A stretch of 64,000 nt of DNA from MFD09286-c1 sp963701015 (GTDB lineage Bacteria > Bacteroidota > Bacteroidia > Bacteroidales > DTGW01): assembly GCA_963701015.1 (NCBI GenBank), contig OY969556.1, positions 186,001 through 250,000 of the forward strand, read 5' to 3'. The position numbers were made by a program, and so were the translations under genes. A model generated the notes under the pieces. It was not told where the DNA came from. It saw only the letters and a list, made by a program, of their open reading frames with translations, and made no database searches. Position 1 is the stretch's first letter, and each line of letters starts with the position of its first letter. Positions 28,515 through 38,139 of the stretch are shown here, piece by piece.

Positions 28515-29408
28515 TTACAATGAAGATTCAATATCATTTAAATAACTTTCGAATCGTATGTTAGAAAGCGGAACCACATTATGAGGGAAAGGAAATTTGT
28601 ACTCGTCCATTACCCTGCCTGAAATAAATACTTTTTTGGCATAAAATGCAATTGATAATTGGTCAATCCAATCTGCAATCACTGATTCATGCACTGATGT
28701 GGTAATACAGGTGATTGCATAATCTATTTTATGGGTTGAAATAACTTTAATTAAATCTCGAATTGGAACTGATTGCCCAAGGTACAATGATTTGATTCCT
28801 CTTTTTTTCAGTATATATTGAAAAAATAATAGTCCCAATTCATGCCATTCACCTTCAGGCAAAAACAGAACAAACATTAATTTGTCATTAGCCACAACCT
28901 GATGGTGTTGGCTTTCAATAGCAACCATAAGTTTTTGCCGAACTAAATTTGAAATAAAATGTTCGTGTGTTGTTGAAATGCTCCCGGCTTGCCACAAAAC
29001 ACCTATATGTTCAAAAAATGGCTGAATTACTTTAATAAAAGTATCTTCGAATCCAAGTTTTATGATTTGGTTTGAAATTAAATGGTCAAATTTATACTCA
29101 TCAAGTTCAATCATTGATAATGTTAAGTTTTCAATGATACTTTCGGGATAAAACGAATTCTGCGAAGCCATTAAAACTTTCTTACAAAGTTCATCATTAT
29201 TTAAAACGGCTATTTTCGAGATTTTATATCCACTTCGTAAAAGTATGGAGATATTTAATAATCGGCGCAATTCATCATCGTTATAATACCTTATATTAGT
29301 GGGAGTGCGGTTTGGAATTGAATTTTGATACCTTTTCTCCCAAATACGAATTGTATGAGCTCTTATTCCGGTAATTTTTTCTAAATCACGAATTGCATAC
29401 TTCGCCAT
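28515..29408 (-). CDS. MerR-type regulator with cobalamin-binding domain (CarH/LitR-like)
   Basis: A 297-residue protein. Residues 1-75 form a MerR winged helix ('YAIRDLEKITGIRAHTIRIW', 'NIRYYNDDELRRLL'). The middle has W-x9-E-H in 'LWQAGSISTTHEHF', the motif that packs over adenosylcobalamin in CarH light sensors. The C-terminal B12-binding Rossmann fold has 'EWHELG', matching the base-off histidine motif DxHxxG, with E for D. By analogy it would bind AdoCbl in the dark, repress its target and let go on light. The ECF sigma gene downstream (300 bases) is the likely target. There are no carotenoid genes in the window. Confidence 0.88.
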   Translation of the reverse strand: MAKYAIRDLEKITGIRAHTIRIWEKRYQNSIPNRTPTNIRYYNDDELRRLLNISILLRSGYKISKIAVLNNDELCKKVLMASQNSFYPESIIENLTLSMIELDEYKFDHLISNQIIKLGFEDTFIKVIQPFFEHIGVLWQAGSISTTHEHFISNLVRQKLMVAIESQHHQVVANDKLMFVLFLPEGEWHELGLLFFQYILKKRGIKSLYLGQSVPIRDLIKVISTHKIDYAITCITTSVHESVIADWIDQLSIAFYAKKVFISGRVMDEYKFPFPHNVVPLSNIRFESYLNDIESSL

Positions 29409-29506
29409 ATCTAATTTTGATTAATAAGTTGAACTAATATTTAAACAATGGCTTATTAGAATTGTTTATTATGTAAAATCATGTGTTAAAATTATTGAAT
29501 CCTTTT

Positions 29507-30617
29507 TTATTTTAAAAGCTCTTTAAGTTTCTTTTCTAATTCAGTACCGCGAATATTTTTTGCAACAATTATTCCTTTGGGATTTATTAATAAGTTTGAA
29601 GGTATTGATCTTATGCCATATAGTTTGGCGGCTTTATTGTTCCAGCCTTCTAAATCAGAAATATGCGTCCATGTTAATCCATCTTTTTCAATGGCTTTTA
29701 ACCAACTGTTCTTATTATTATCAAGTGAAATTCCTAAAATAGTGAAACCTTTTTGTGAAAATTCCTTGAATATTCTTACAACATTAGGATTTTCCTGCCT
29801 GCATGAAGGACACCATGATGCCCAAAAATCGATTAATAAATATTTGCCATATAATGATGATAACTTAATTTCATTTCCATTGGTGTCGGGTAATGAAAAG
29901 TCGATTGCTTGTTGTCCTATTCCTGTTCTCCGTAATATTTGCAATTGATTTTCGAAAAGTTTGTAATAACTCGAGGAACGTAGCGTTGTATCAAGCTTTC
30001 CAAATAAATCAGTTAGTACAATTTCATCCAATTGTCCTGATAAGTATTTATACATTAAATATACTGAAACATTTGAGGAAGAATTTTCATTTACAAAATT
30101 TATAATGCAATTGTTTTCCATTGAATCAATTTGATCCAATTTATTTTCGAACAGTTTTATTAAACTTTCATTCTTGTTTAGCTTAGCAATTTCAATTGAA
30201 TCGTAAAACGGTTTTGATAAATTATCAATGCTATCAATTTTTGCCATAAGTTGGTTATACAATTCATTGCTTTTTGAACCAGAAATTTTGACATTATTAA
30301 AATTGTTTGTGTCAGCATACAATTCAATTTTACTATTCTCAACAAATAGTGGTAAGTATCCTATATTTCCTGCGGGAACAATACGAAAGATTTCAGGAAA
30401 TTTCACATATCCTTTGAACTGAAACTTTGGGCACTACTGATTTTGCCGAATCAATAGTCACATAGCCTGAATCAGTATATTTTTTCAAATAAACCATTTC
30501 ATTGTTAATTCCATTAATAGTACCGTTTATCGAAAATGTGTTGTTTGTAACTCTATTACATGCACTTAATAGTACTATTGAGATATAAATAATAAATGCT
30601 TTGGCAATAATTTTCAT
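29507..30617 (-). CDS. TlpA-like thiol-disulfide lipoprotein with DUF4369 (frameshifted)
   Basis: Together about 370 residues. The first part starts with a lipoprotein signal (Cys20 in 'VLLSACNRV') and the start of a DUF4369 domain ('FSINGTINGINNEMVYLKKY'). Near 30425 the frame breaks. 'VTIDSAKS' is followed in another frame by 'FQFKGYVKFPEIFRIV', and removal of one base (AAAGTTT to AAATTT on the coding strand) joins them. The C-terminal half is a thioredoxin domain with 'WASWCPSCRQENP' (CPSC active site), the TlpA/ResA type that reduces disulfides outside the cytoplasm. The gene stands alone. Confidence 0.85.
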
Positions 30618-30765
30618 AAGTTTTAAATTTATTTCATTGAATTCTTATAATGTTTATTTTAATCGTCTCTTTGCTTTTTATAAATTCCAGATATTTTGTA
30701 CTAAATTTTTTTAATATTCAATCAATTACAAATTAATAATGCTTGAAAAGAAACAATTAATACTT

Positions 30766-31860
30766 TTAAAGGTTTTTAAAATATTCGTCCAATAACATTC
30801 TAGCTGCTTCAAAACTACTTATTTTCCCTGCCAGTACTTCATTTTCAACATGGTTTAAGAGATAACCCAGCCGTTTGTTTTCATAAAAATTACTTAATAA
30901 ATTTTCCTGTATAGTTTGGTGCAACCAATATTTTGATTGTTCAATCCTCCGGTTTTGAAAATAATTATTTTGTTTAATTGTATCTATATATTCAACCATT
31001 GATTCCCAAATTGAATCAATTCCTAAATCCAGATGTGCAGAACAGGTTAAAACTTTTGGCTGCCAACCCGATTCACTCTGAGGAAATAAATGTAAGGCAT
31101 TCTGGTACTCAGTTTTGGCTAAATTCGCATTGCCAGTATTATTCCCATCGGCTTTTGTAATGGCAATAATATCTGCCATTTCCATTATTCCTCTTTTTAT
31201 GCCTTGCAATTCATCTCCGGCTCCAGCTAGCATTAGTAAAAGGAAAAAATCGACCATAGAATGCACGGCTATTTCCGATTGTCCCACTCCAACAGTTTCA
31301 ATAATTATGGTATCGAAACCAGCTGCTTCGCATAAATATATTGTTTCACGAGTTTTTCTGGCTACGCCTCCTAAAGAACCAGCAGAGGGGGAAGGGCGTA
31401 TAAAAACGTTTGGCATATTACTTAACTGTTCCATGCGTGTTTTGTCGCCTAAAATACTTCCTTTTGAACGACCACTACTTGGATCAATAGCTAATACTGC
31501 AATATTATGCCCATTTTTGGAAGCATGCATTCCGAATGATTCTATGAAAGAACTTTTGCCTACTCCCGGGACTCCTGTAATACCAATACGAACTGAATTC
31601 CCGGCTAAAGGCAGGCATTTGTCAATTATTTGTTGGGCCAATTCAATATTTTCCGTGAGATTACTTTCAATTAAAGTTATTGCCTGACTTAAAATAACTC
31701 TGTTTTGTGCTTTAATCCCCAATACGTAATCCTCTAAATCCAATTTCTTCTTCTTATATTCCTTGTGTTTGGCAACAGATTCAGCATTTACTGATGAAGG
31801 TTGACTTATTCCTTCATTTACAGTCAGTGCACTTATAAATTCTTTTGAATGTTCAGGCAT
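30766..31860 (-). CDS. meaB: MeaB/ArgK-type G-protein chaperone of methylmalonyl-CoA mutase
   Basis: A 364-residue G3E GTPase. The P-loop is 'GVPGVGKSS' (residues 96-104), followed by 'AIDPSSGRSKGSILGDKTRM', 'IETVGVGQSE' and the specificity motif 'ITKADG'. MeaB protects and reloads the B12-dependent methylmalonyl-CoA mutase. The mutase genes are not in the window. The N-terminal 40 residues are less conserved, and a later start is possible. It is a B12-linked gene about 1.4 kb from the B12-binding regulator, but nothing shows that they are co-regulated. Confidence 0.9.
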   Translation of the reverse strand: MPEHSKEFISALTVNEGISQPSSVNAESVAKHKEYKKKKLDLEDYVLGIKAQNRVILSQAITLIESNLTENIELAQQIIDKCLPLAGNSVRIGITGVPGVGKSSFIESFGMHASKNGHNIAVLAIDPSSGRSKGSILGDKTRMEQLSNMPNVFIRPSPSAGSLGGVARKTRETIYLCEAAGFDTIIIETVGVGQSEIAVHSMVDFFLLLMLAGAGDELQGIKRGIMEMADIIAITKADGNNTGNANLAKTEYQNALHLFPQSESGWQPKVLTCSAHLDLGIDSIWESMVEYIDTIKQNNYFQNRRIEQSKYWLHQTIQENLLSNFYENKRLGYLLNHVENEVLAGKISSFEAARMLLDEYFKNL

Positions 31861-31932
31861 CTTATTAATATATTACACAAAAATATAAACTAATTGCATA
31901 CACTTAAATGAATTAGAAAATTTATATAAATA

Positions 31933-31963
31933 AAAAAGCCATTGTTTATACAATAGCTTTTTA
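31933..31963. terminator. Terminator hairpin between two minus-strand genes
   Basis: AAAAAGCCATTGT pairs with ACAATAGCTTTTT around a 4-base loop with one mismatch, with A and T runs on both sides. Its position, downstream of meaB start and upstream of the DUF1573 stop on the plus coordinates, fits termination of the DUF1573 gene on the minus strand. Confidence 0.7.
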
Positions 31964-31985
31964 TTTCAAAATATATTATTACAGT

Positions 31986-33092
31986 TTATTTTATAACACC
32001 TTTAATAAATAGTACTATATGTGAACTTAGAGGATCGTTTGAAATTACTGTAATTTGTTTGTTCTGATTGCCACTTTTGCCATGGGTATTAAAGTTAGCT
32101 ATAATACTGCCAGATTCTCCTGGTTTTATAACCTTTGATTTTAAATTTACAACGGTACAGCCGCAGCCAGGAGCTACTTTGTGAATAATTAAATCTGATT
32201 TCCCAATGTTTTTAAAGGTATAATCATGTTCAACATTATCACCTTCTTTTACAGTGTCAAAATTGAAATTAATATTGTCAAAAAGAATTTTTGGAGCGTT
32301 CATTTTTTGATCATCTGAAAGTTGAGAAAAATCTTCAACTATATTTGCGCTAATTGCAATTCGGCTACTTCCATTAAACTTTGCATTATTAATTGAAAGA
32401 AAAATATTATCTACTACAAAACCCCAATCGTTTTTTAATGAAACGTCATATGTAACTTCAATTACGCCTTTTTCTTTTGGTGCTAAAATCTCAGGTATAA
32501 TTTTAACTGTTAAATACTTTGGGATATTGTTAAAAGTAATTTTCATGGGTTGGTCAGTGGAATTGTATACTTCAGCTGATTTTATAACTTTTTTAGCAGG
32601 TTGAATATTGCCAAATGCAATTTGCAAAGTACTAAGCCTAAGTCCTTCAATGGATTGAGGAAATAATTCTTCAATTGTTTTTGTCCTGGGGGTTGAAGGT
32701 GTATTGGGAATAACTTCACCGGTTATTTTTAGCAATTGCTTTTCCGGATCGCTATTTGATATTACCGTAATTATTTTTTCAAAATGACCGGGACGACCTT
32801 GGGCGTGATAAGTAACTTGTATAAATCCTTTTGCCCCGGGTAAAACCGGCTCTTTTGAATAACTTGGAGTTGTACATCCACAGGACGCTGTTACATTTTT
32901 AAGAATTAATGGCTCTCCACCGGTATTTGTAAAAGTAAATTTAAAATTGGCATCACCATCTGATTCATTTATTTTACCAAAATCATGCGATTCAACTGTA
33001 AATGATGCCGTAGCTATATTTTGCTGTGCATTGCACAATTTGTTTGCTGGAACAATTAAAAATATAAGTAGTCCGTAAAAGATTTTATTCAT
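31986..33092 (-). CDS. DUF1573 domain protein (two domains)
   Basis: A 368-residue protein with a signal peptide ending near 'KLCNAQQ'. It has two ASPM-SPD-2-Hydin/DUF1573-type beta domains. The first contains 'FTFTNTGGEPLILKNVTASC' and the second 'YTFKNIGKSDLIIHKVAPGC'; each ends with 'GCTTPSY' or 'GCTVVNL' and a glycine-rich turn. A middle segment of similar fold separates them. These proteins are very common in Bacteroidota envelopes. Their function is not established. It has its own terminator and a long upstream region. Confidence 0.85.
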   Translation of the reverse strand: MNKIFYGLLIFLIVPANKLCNAQQNIATASFTVESHDFGKINESDGDANFKFTFTNTGGEPLILKNVTASCGCTTPSYSKEPVLPGAKGFIQVTYHAQGRPGHFEKIITVISNSDPEKQLLKITGEVIPNTPSTPRTKTIEELFPQSIEGLRLSTLQIAFGNIQPAKKVIKSAEVYNSTDQPMKITFNNIPKYLTVKIIPEILAPKEKGVIEVTYDVSLKNDWGFVVDNIFLSINNAKFNGSSRIAISANIVEDFSQLSDDQKMNAPKILFDNINFNFDTVKEGDNVEHDYTFKNIGKSDLIIHKVAPGCGCTVVNLKSKVIKPGESGSIIANFNTHGKSGNQNKQITVISNDPLSSHIVLFIKGVIK

Positions 33093-33737
33093 ATTGTAAA
33101 TATTTATTTGTATTAAATTACTCTAATGAATCTCAAATATATCTTTTAAAATAATCGCAAATCATTAAAATTATTATACTCTCACCTAAACAAAGCAAAA
33201 TTAAAATATATTCAATGAAAAATATGATTTTAATATTTTTTAATTAATTTTTAATATAATTACACTCCTTATTTTCATTGCATTTTGAAAGAATTTGTAA
33301 TATTAAAAAGTTTTTTAATTCAATAAAATGGATAATTAATACTAGGAATTAAACACTTGCTTAAATTATTATAAATAGGTTTTTTAAAACGACATAAAAT
33401 AATGTTTTTATATACAACAAGCTTATTTTTCAATTTAATATTAAAATATTGTAAAATAATTTGAAGGTTTTGGTATATTTTTATATTCTTTAGCAAGAAA
33501 GTATATATTTTTTCAAATCAATTTTGTTAATTTGTAAAAGCATTGATAATTCTGGATTTTATCAATTTGTATTTATTCCATTTTAGAGAAACCTAGACTA
33601 GTTTTCCTCATTTTCTTTTTAAATCATTAATTTTTTATTCTTTTTGAATTTTTTATTCAAAAATATTAGGGGTTATTAATTAAAAAATATATTTTTGTGT
33701 GCTTTCAAATAAACTTTAAATTTTAAATTCATTTAAT
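33093..33737. other. Long AT-rich divergent intergenic region
   Basis: 645 bases between the DUF1573 gene (minus) and glnA (plus), about 80 percent AT by eye. No open frame with protein-like content and no RNA gene was recognised. It must carry the glnA control region, including the -7 element at 33690. Confidence 0.5.
33690..33697 (+). promoter_or_regulatory. Putative -7 element upstream of glnA
   Basis: TATTTTTG matches the Bacteroidota -7 consensus TAnnTTTG and lies 41 bases before the glnA start. A TTTG-type -33 element was not found at the usual spacing. Confidence 0.4.
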
Positions 33738-35927
33738 ATGGCAACATTACGATTTAATGCTCTAAACGAGGTTTTCAACAGAAAACCAGTTAGTGTTGAG
33801 GCTCCGGCCAAAAAAACATCAGAATATTTTGGGATAAGTGTTTTTGACAAACCTAAAATGCAAAAATACTTGTCGAAAGAAGCTTACCAGGCAGTTGTAT
33901 TAGCAATTGACAAAGGGGTAAGAATTGAAAGAAAAATGGCCGATCAGGTTGCAGCTGGTATGAAAGCCTGGGCACTTGAAATGGGCACAACTCATTACAC
34001 ACACTGGTTTCATCCTCTTACAGAAGGCACCGCTGAAAAACATGATGCTTTTGCTGAACCTTCAAGCAATGGCGCAGTAATTGAAAGTTTTACAGGCAAA
34101 TTACTTGTTCAACAGGAACCGGACGCTTCAAGTTTCCCGAGTGGAGGAATTCGTAGTACTTTTGAAGCCCGTGGTTATACAGCATGGGATCCATCATCAC
34201 CTGCATTTATTTTAGACAAAACTCTTTGTATTCCTACAATTTTCTTGTCTTATACAGGTGAAATGCTTGATAATAAAGCACCTCTTTTAAAAGCATTACA
34301 TGCTGTTGACAAAGCAGCAACTGATGTTTGCCAATATTTTGATAAAGATGTTCAGAAAGTTTATTCATACTTAGGTTGGGAACAAGAATATTTTTTGGTT
34401 GACGAAGCACTTTATCTTGCTCGTCCCGATTTAGTTCTTACAGAACGTAGTTTAATGGGACATGATTCTGCAAAAAACCAGCAATTGGAAGACCAATATT
34501 TTGGTTCAGTTCCAGAAAGGGTCATAGCTTTTATGCAGGAATTAGAATATGAAGCATGGAAACTAGGAATCCCAGCAAAAACACGTCACAACGAAGTTGC
34601 TCCTAACCAGTTTGAATTAGCTCCAGTTTACGAAGAATGCAACTTAGCTGTTGACCATAATCTTCTTGTTATGAGTTTAATGAGAAGAGTTGCACATAAA
34701 CATAATTTCCAAGTTCTATTACATGAAAAACCTTTCAAAGGGATTAATGGTAGCGGAAAACACAACAACTGGTCACTTGGAACTGATACAGGTGTTAACT
34801 TATTATCTCCAGCGAAAAATCCTAAAGGAAATCTACAGTTCTTAACATTTGTTGTAAATGTTTTAAAAGCAGTACATGCGCATGATGAATTATTAAAAGC
34901 TTCCATTGCATCAGCCGGAAACGCTCACCGCTTAGGCGCTAACGAAGCTCCTCCAGCAATCATCTCTGCATTTTTGGGAATGCAACTAGGTAAAATGCTC
35001 GACGAAATTGAAGAAAAAGTAAGTGATGCAAAAATGAGTGCTGATGAAAAAACAGCTCTTAAGTTGGATATTGGCCGTATTCCTGAAATTCTTTTAGATA
35101 ATACCGATCGTAACCGTACTTCACCTTTTGCTTTCACCGGAAACCGTTTTGAATTCCGCGCTGTAGGTTCTTCAGCAAACTGTGCTCCAGGTATGACAGC
35201 ATTAAATTCAGCTGTAGCTCAACAATTAACTCAGTTTAAGAAAGATGTTGATGCTATAATTGCTAAAGGAATCAAAAAAGATGAAGCTATTCTTCAGGTA
35301 CTACATAAATACATCAAAGAATCAAAAGCTATTCGTTTCGATGGCAATAACTACAGCGAAGAATGGAAAGTTGAAGCTAAAAAACGCGGTTTAAGTACTG
35401 AAGGTATTGTTCCTTTATTGAATAAAGCATGGATATCAGAAAAATCAACAAAACTTTTTGCTGATACCAAAGTGCTTTCACACAAAGAACTTGATGCTCG
35501 TTCTGAAATCCGCCAGGAAATATATATGAAGAAAGTTCAAATTGAATCACGCGTATTGGGTGATCTAGCAATGAATCATATTGTTCCTGTTGCGATTGAT
35601 TATCAAACCAGCTTAATTAAAAATGTAAAATCGTTAAAAGATATTTTATCAGAAAAAGAATTTAAAGATTTAACTGCTGATAGAATTGAATCAATCAAGG
35701 AGATTAACGAACATATTACAATTATTAAAAGTAAGGTTAATGAAATGACTGAAGCTCGTAAAGTTGCAAATAAGATTGATGATGCTCATAAACGTGCAAT
35801 GGCATATTTCGAAAAAATTACTCCATTTTTCGAAGAAATTCGTTATCATATTGATAAATTAGAACTAGTTGTTGATAATGACAAATGGCCATTACCAAAA
35901 TATAGGGAATTGCTTTTTATTCGATAG
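33738..35927 (+). CDS. glnA: Glutamine synthetase type III
   Basis: A 729-residue protein, the length of GSIII (GlnN) enzymes and much longer than GSI. The conserved blocks are present: 'TRHNEVAPNQFELAPVYEE', 'HEKPFKGINGSGKHNNWS', 'SAGNAHRLGANEAPPAIISA' and 'DRNRTSPFAFTGNRFEFRAV'. It makes glutamine from glutamate and ammonia with ATP, as the main ammonia-assimilation enzyme of many Bacteroidota. It is a single gene with a terminator directly after it. Regulation by nitrogen is expected, but I see no operator. Confidence 0.95.
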   Translation: MATLRFNALNEVFNRKPVSVEAPAKKTSEYFGISVFDKPKMQKYLSKEAYQAVVLAIDKGVRIERKMADQVAAGMKAWALEMGTTHYTHWFHPLTEGTAEKHDAFAEPSSNGAVIESFTGKLLVQQEPDASSFPSGGIRSTFEARGYTAWDPSSPAFILDKTLCIPTIFLSYTGEMLDNKAPLLKALHAVDKAATDVCQYFDKDVQKVYSYLGWEQEYFLVDEALYLARPDLVLTERSLMGHDSAKNQQLEDQYFGSVPERVIAFMQELEYEAWKLGIPAKTRHNEVAPNQFELAPVYEECNLAVDHNLLVMSLMRRVAHKHNFQVLLHEKPFKGINGSGKHNNWSLGTDTGVNLLSPAKNPKGNLQFLTFVVNVLKAVHAHDELLKASIASAGNAHRLGANEAPPAIISAFLGMQLGKMLDEIEEKVSDAKMSADEKTALKLDIGRIPEILLDNTDRNRTSPFAFTGNRFEFRAVGSSANCAPGMTALNSAVAQQLTQFKKDVDAIIAKGIKKDEAILQVLHKYIKESKAIRFDGNNYSEEWKVEAKKRGLSTEGIVPLLNKAWISEKSTKLFADTKVLSHKELDARSEIRQEIYMKKVQIESRVLGDLAMNHIVPVAIDYQTSLIKNVKSLKDILSEKEFKDLTADRIESIKEINEHITIIKSKVNEMTEARKVANKIDDAHKRAMAYFEKITPFFEEIRYHIDKLELVVDNDKWPLPKYRELLFIR

Positions 35928-35950
35928 TGAATTTTGAAAGTTTCAAAAAG

Positions 35951-35980
35951 TCCGCTGCAGTTTTCAGCGGATTTTTTGTT
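35951..35980 (+). terminator. Rho-independent terminator of glnA
   Basis: TCCGCTG (35951-35957) pairs with CAGCGGA (35965-35971) around a 7-base loop and is followed by TTTTTTGTTTT. Confidence 0.9.
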
Positions 35981-36157
35981 TTACAGACAATTATTTCATT
36001 AAAATGGCGTTTCAAATTATTGTTATTAATGCCATTTTTCTGATTAAAGCATTGATTAATTTATCAAATATCGCAGGCATACCAATATACATGCAGAAAT
36101 TAATTTTATTATTATGAAAAAAAATTAATTTTACCAGTAATTGAAATTTTAGGTCGA

Positions 36158-38131
36158 ATGAAAATTTTAAACTTTTCCATATTTATTCTTTTAATTTTTA
36201 GTTTTTCAGCAATTACGAGAGCTGAAGGAAGTAAGCTAAAAAAAGCCAATGAAGCATTTGATGCTGGTGAATATTCAACAGCTATTGAAAAATTCAGAGA
36301 TGCATATGACGTTGTGGAAGATAAGGCTAAAAAAACTGAAATTATTTTCAAAATAGCAGAATGTTACCGGCATTTAAATGATCCGGTTCATTCTGAACTT
36401 TGGTTTAAAAAATCTATCGACAGAAACTATCAAAGCCCACTAACCTATTTATATTATGCAGATGCTTTAAAAATGCAAATGAAATATAAAGATGCTGAAG
36501 AAAACTATAGAAAATACAAAGAATTGGTACCGGACGATGTTCGTGGGGATAATGGGATTGAATCATGTGAAGTTGCACAAAAATGGATTGATAACCCAAA
36601 TGGCTATCAGGTAGAGGATATGAAATTTCTGAATTCAAAAGCAAGTGATTATTGCCCTGCTTATGGAAGAAACGACTATATGGTAATTTACTTTACTTCT
36701 ACCCGTGAAGGTAGTAAAGGTACTGCAAAACATGGGGGAACCGGTCAGTTGTTTGCTGATATATGGGTTTCGAAACAAGATAGAAAAGACAAATGGAGCG
36801 ATCCTGTTCCTCTGGGCGAAGAAATTAATACTGAATTTGAAGAAGGTGCGCCATGTTTCAATAAAAACTACACAATGATGTATTACACAGTGTGTAAACA
36901 AAGTAAAAATAAAAAGATGGGTTGCCAGATTTATTCAGCCCAATTGAACGGTGAAACTTTTAGTAAAGGTGCTCCTATCGACTTTTTAGGCGATAGTTTG
37001 GTTGTAGCACATCCGGCATTATCACCTGATGAAAATACATTATATTTTACATCGGATATGCCAGGTGGTATTGGTGGAAAAGATATTTGGAAAACTACAA
37101 AAGATGAAAAAGGTAAATGGGGGAAACCGGTAAATTTAGGGCCGGATATAAATACTCCCGGAGATGAGATGTTCCCTTATGTACATCCTGACGGAACACT
37201 ATATTTTTCATCAAATGGTCGTGTTGGCTTAGGTGGTTTAGATATATATAAAGCCCAATTGCAACCTGATGGACATTGGAAGGTTGAAAATATGAGAAGT
37301 CCAATTAATAGTCCGTATGATGATTTTGGAATTGTATTTCAACCAAATGATGAACGTGGCCTTTTCAGTTCAACACGTAATGGACGTGATGACGATATTT
37401 ATTCATTTGTACTACCTCCTTTGAAATTTAATATTGCAGGTTTAATTAAAGATGAACGCACCGATAAACCAATTGCTGATGCTACTGTTAAAAGTATTGG
37501 TAGCGATGGAATAACAAGTGATACTAAAACTGGGAAAGACGGTTCTTTTAAATTTATGTTAAAGCCAAATACCGATTATGTATTTATAGCAATACATCAG
37601 GGTTATTTGAATAATAAATCGAGAGAAACAACCAAAGGCGAGTCAAAAAGCAAAGATTTTACAACAACTATTTTATTAACATCAATAGCTACACCAATTG
37701 AGGTTGCTGATATAGTTTATGATTTTGGTTCACCTGATTTAAGACCCGAATCAAAAGTTTCATTGGATAATTTGGTCGAAAAGCTTAATGATAATCCAAA
37801 TGTAACTATTGAATTAATGGCAAATACCGATTATATTGGTAGTGATAAAGCAAATATTGAGCTTTCGCAAAAAAGAGCACAAAATGTTGTAAACTATTTA
37901 ATTGAAAAGGGTATTGATCCAGATAGGTTGTCTGCAAAAGGAAATGGCAAATCGAGCCCAAAAACCGTTGATGAAAAAATAAACAAACAATATTCGTTCC
38001 TGCCGATTGGAACAGTGTTGAATGAAACGTTTATTAAAACATTGACTTCAGATCAGCAAGAATTTGCTAATCAGATTAACCGACGGACTGAATTTAAAGT
38101 ACTCAGAACTGATTACATACCTAAAAAATAA
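36158..38131 (+). CDS. PorE-like TPR-PD40-CRD-OmpA envelope protein
   Basis: A 657-residue protein with a signal peptide (about residues 1-23). TPR-like helices lie at about 25-130. A PD40/WD40-like propeller lies at about 170-420 ('HPALSPDENTLYFTSDMPGG', 'YVHPDGTLYFSSNGRVGLGG'). A carboxypeptidase-regulatory domain follows at about 425-510, and an OmpA peptidoglycan-binding domain completes it ('NTDYIGSDKANIELSQKRA', 'NQINRRTEFKVL'). This four-part order is that of PorE of the type IX secretion system, which anchors the secretion machinery to the cell wall. Paralogues of the same plan are common in the phylum, so exact orthology is not certain. A glycosyltransferase gene follows by 8 bases. 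Confidence 0.85.
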   Translation: MKILNFSIFILLIFSFSAITRAEGSKLKKANEAFDAGEYSTAIEKFRDAYDVVEDKAKKTEIIFKIAECYRHLNDPVHSELWFKKSIDRNYQSPLTYLYYADALKMQMKYKDAEENYRKYKELVPDDVRGDNGIESCEVAQKWIDNPNGYQVEDMKFLNSKASDYCPAYGRNDYMVIYFTSTREGSKGTAKHGGTGQLFADIWVSKQDRKDKWSDPVPLGEEINTEFEEGAPCFNKNYTMMYYTVCKQSKNKKMGCQIYSAQLNGETFSKGAPIDFLGDSLVVAHPALSPDENTLYFTSDMPGGIGGKDIWKTTKDEKGKWGKPVNLGPDINTPGDEMFPYVHPDGTLYFSSNGRVGLGGLDIYKAQLQPDGHWKVENMRSPINSPYDDFGIVFQPNDERGLFSSTRNGRDDDIYSFVLPPLKFNIAGLIKDERTDKPIADATVKSIGSDGITSDTKTGKDGSFKFMLKPNTDYVFIAIHQGYLNNKSRETTKGESKSKDFTTTILLTSIATPIEVADIVYDFGSPDLRPESKVSLDNLVEKLNDNPNVTIELMANTDYIGSDKANIELSQKRAQNVVNYLIEKGIDPDRLSAKGNGKSSPKTVDEKINKQYSFLPIGTVLNETFIKTLTSDQQEFANQINRRTEFKVLRTDYIPKK

Positions 38132-38139
38132 TGTAATTA

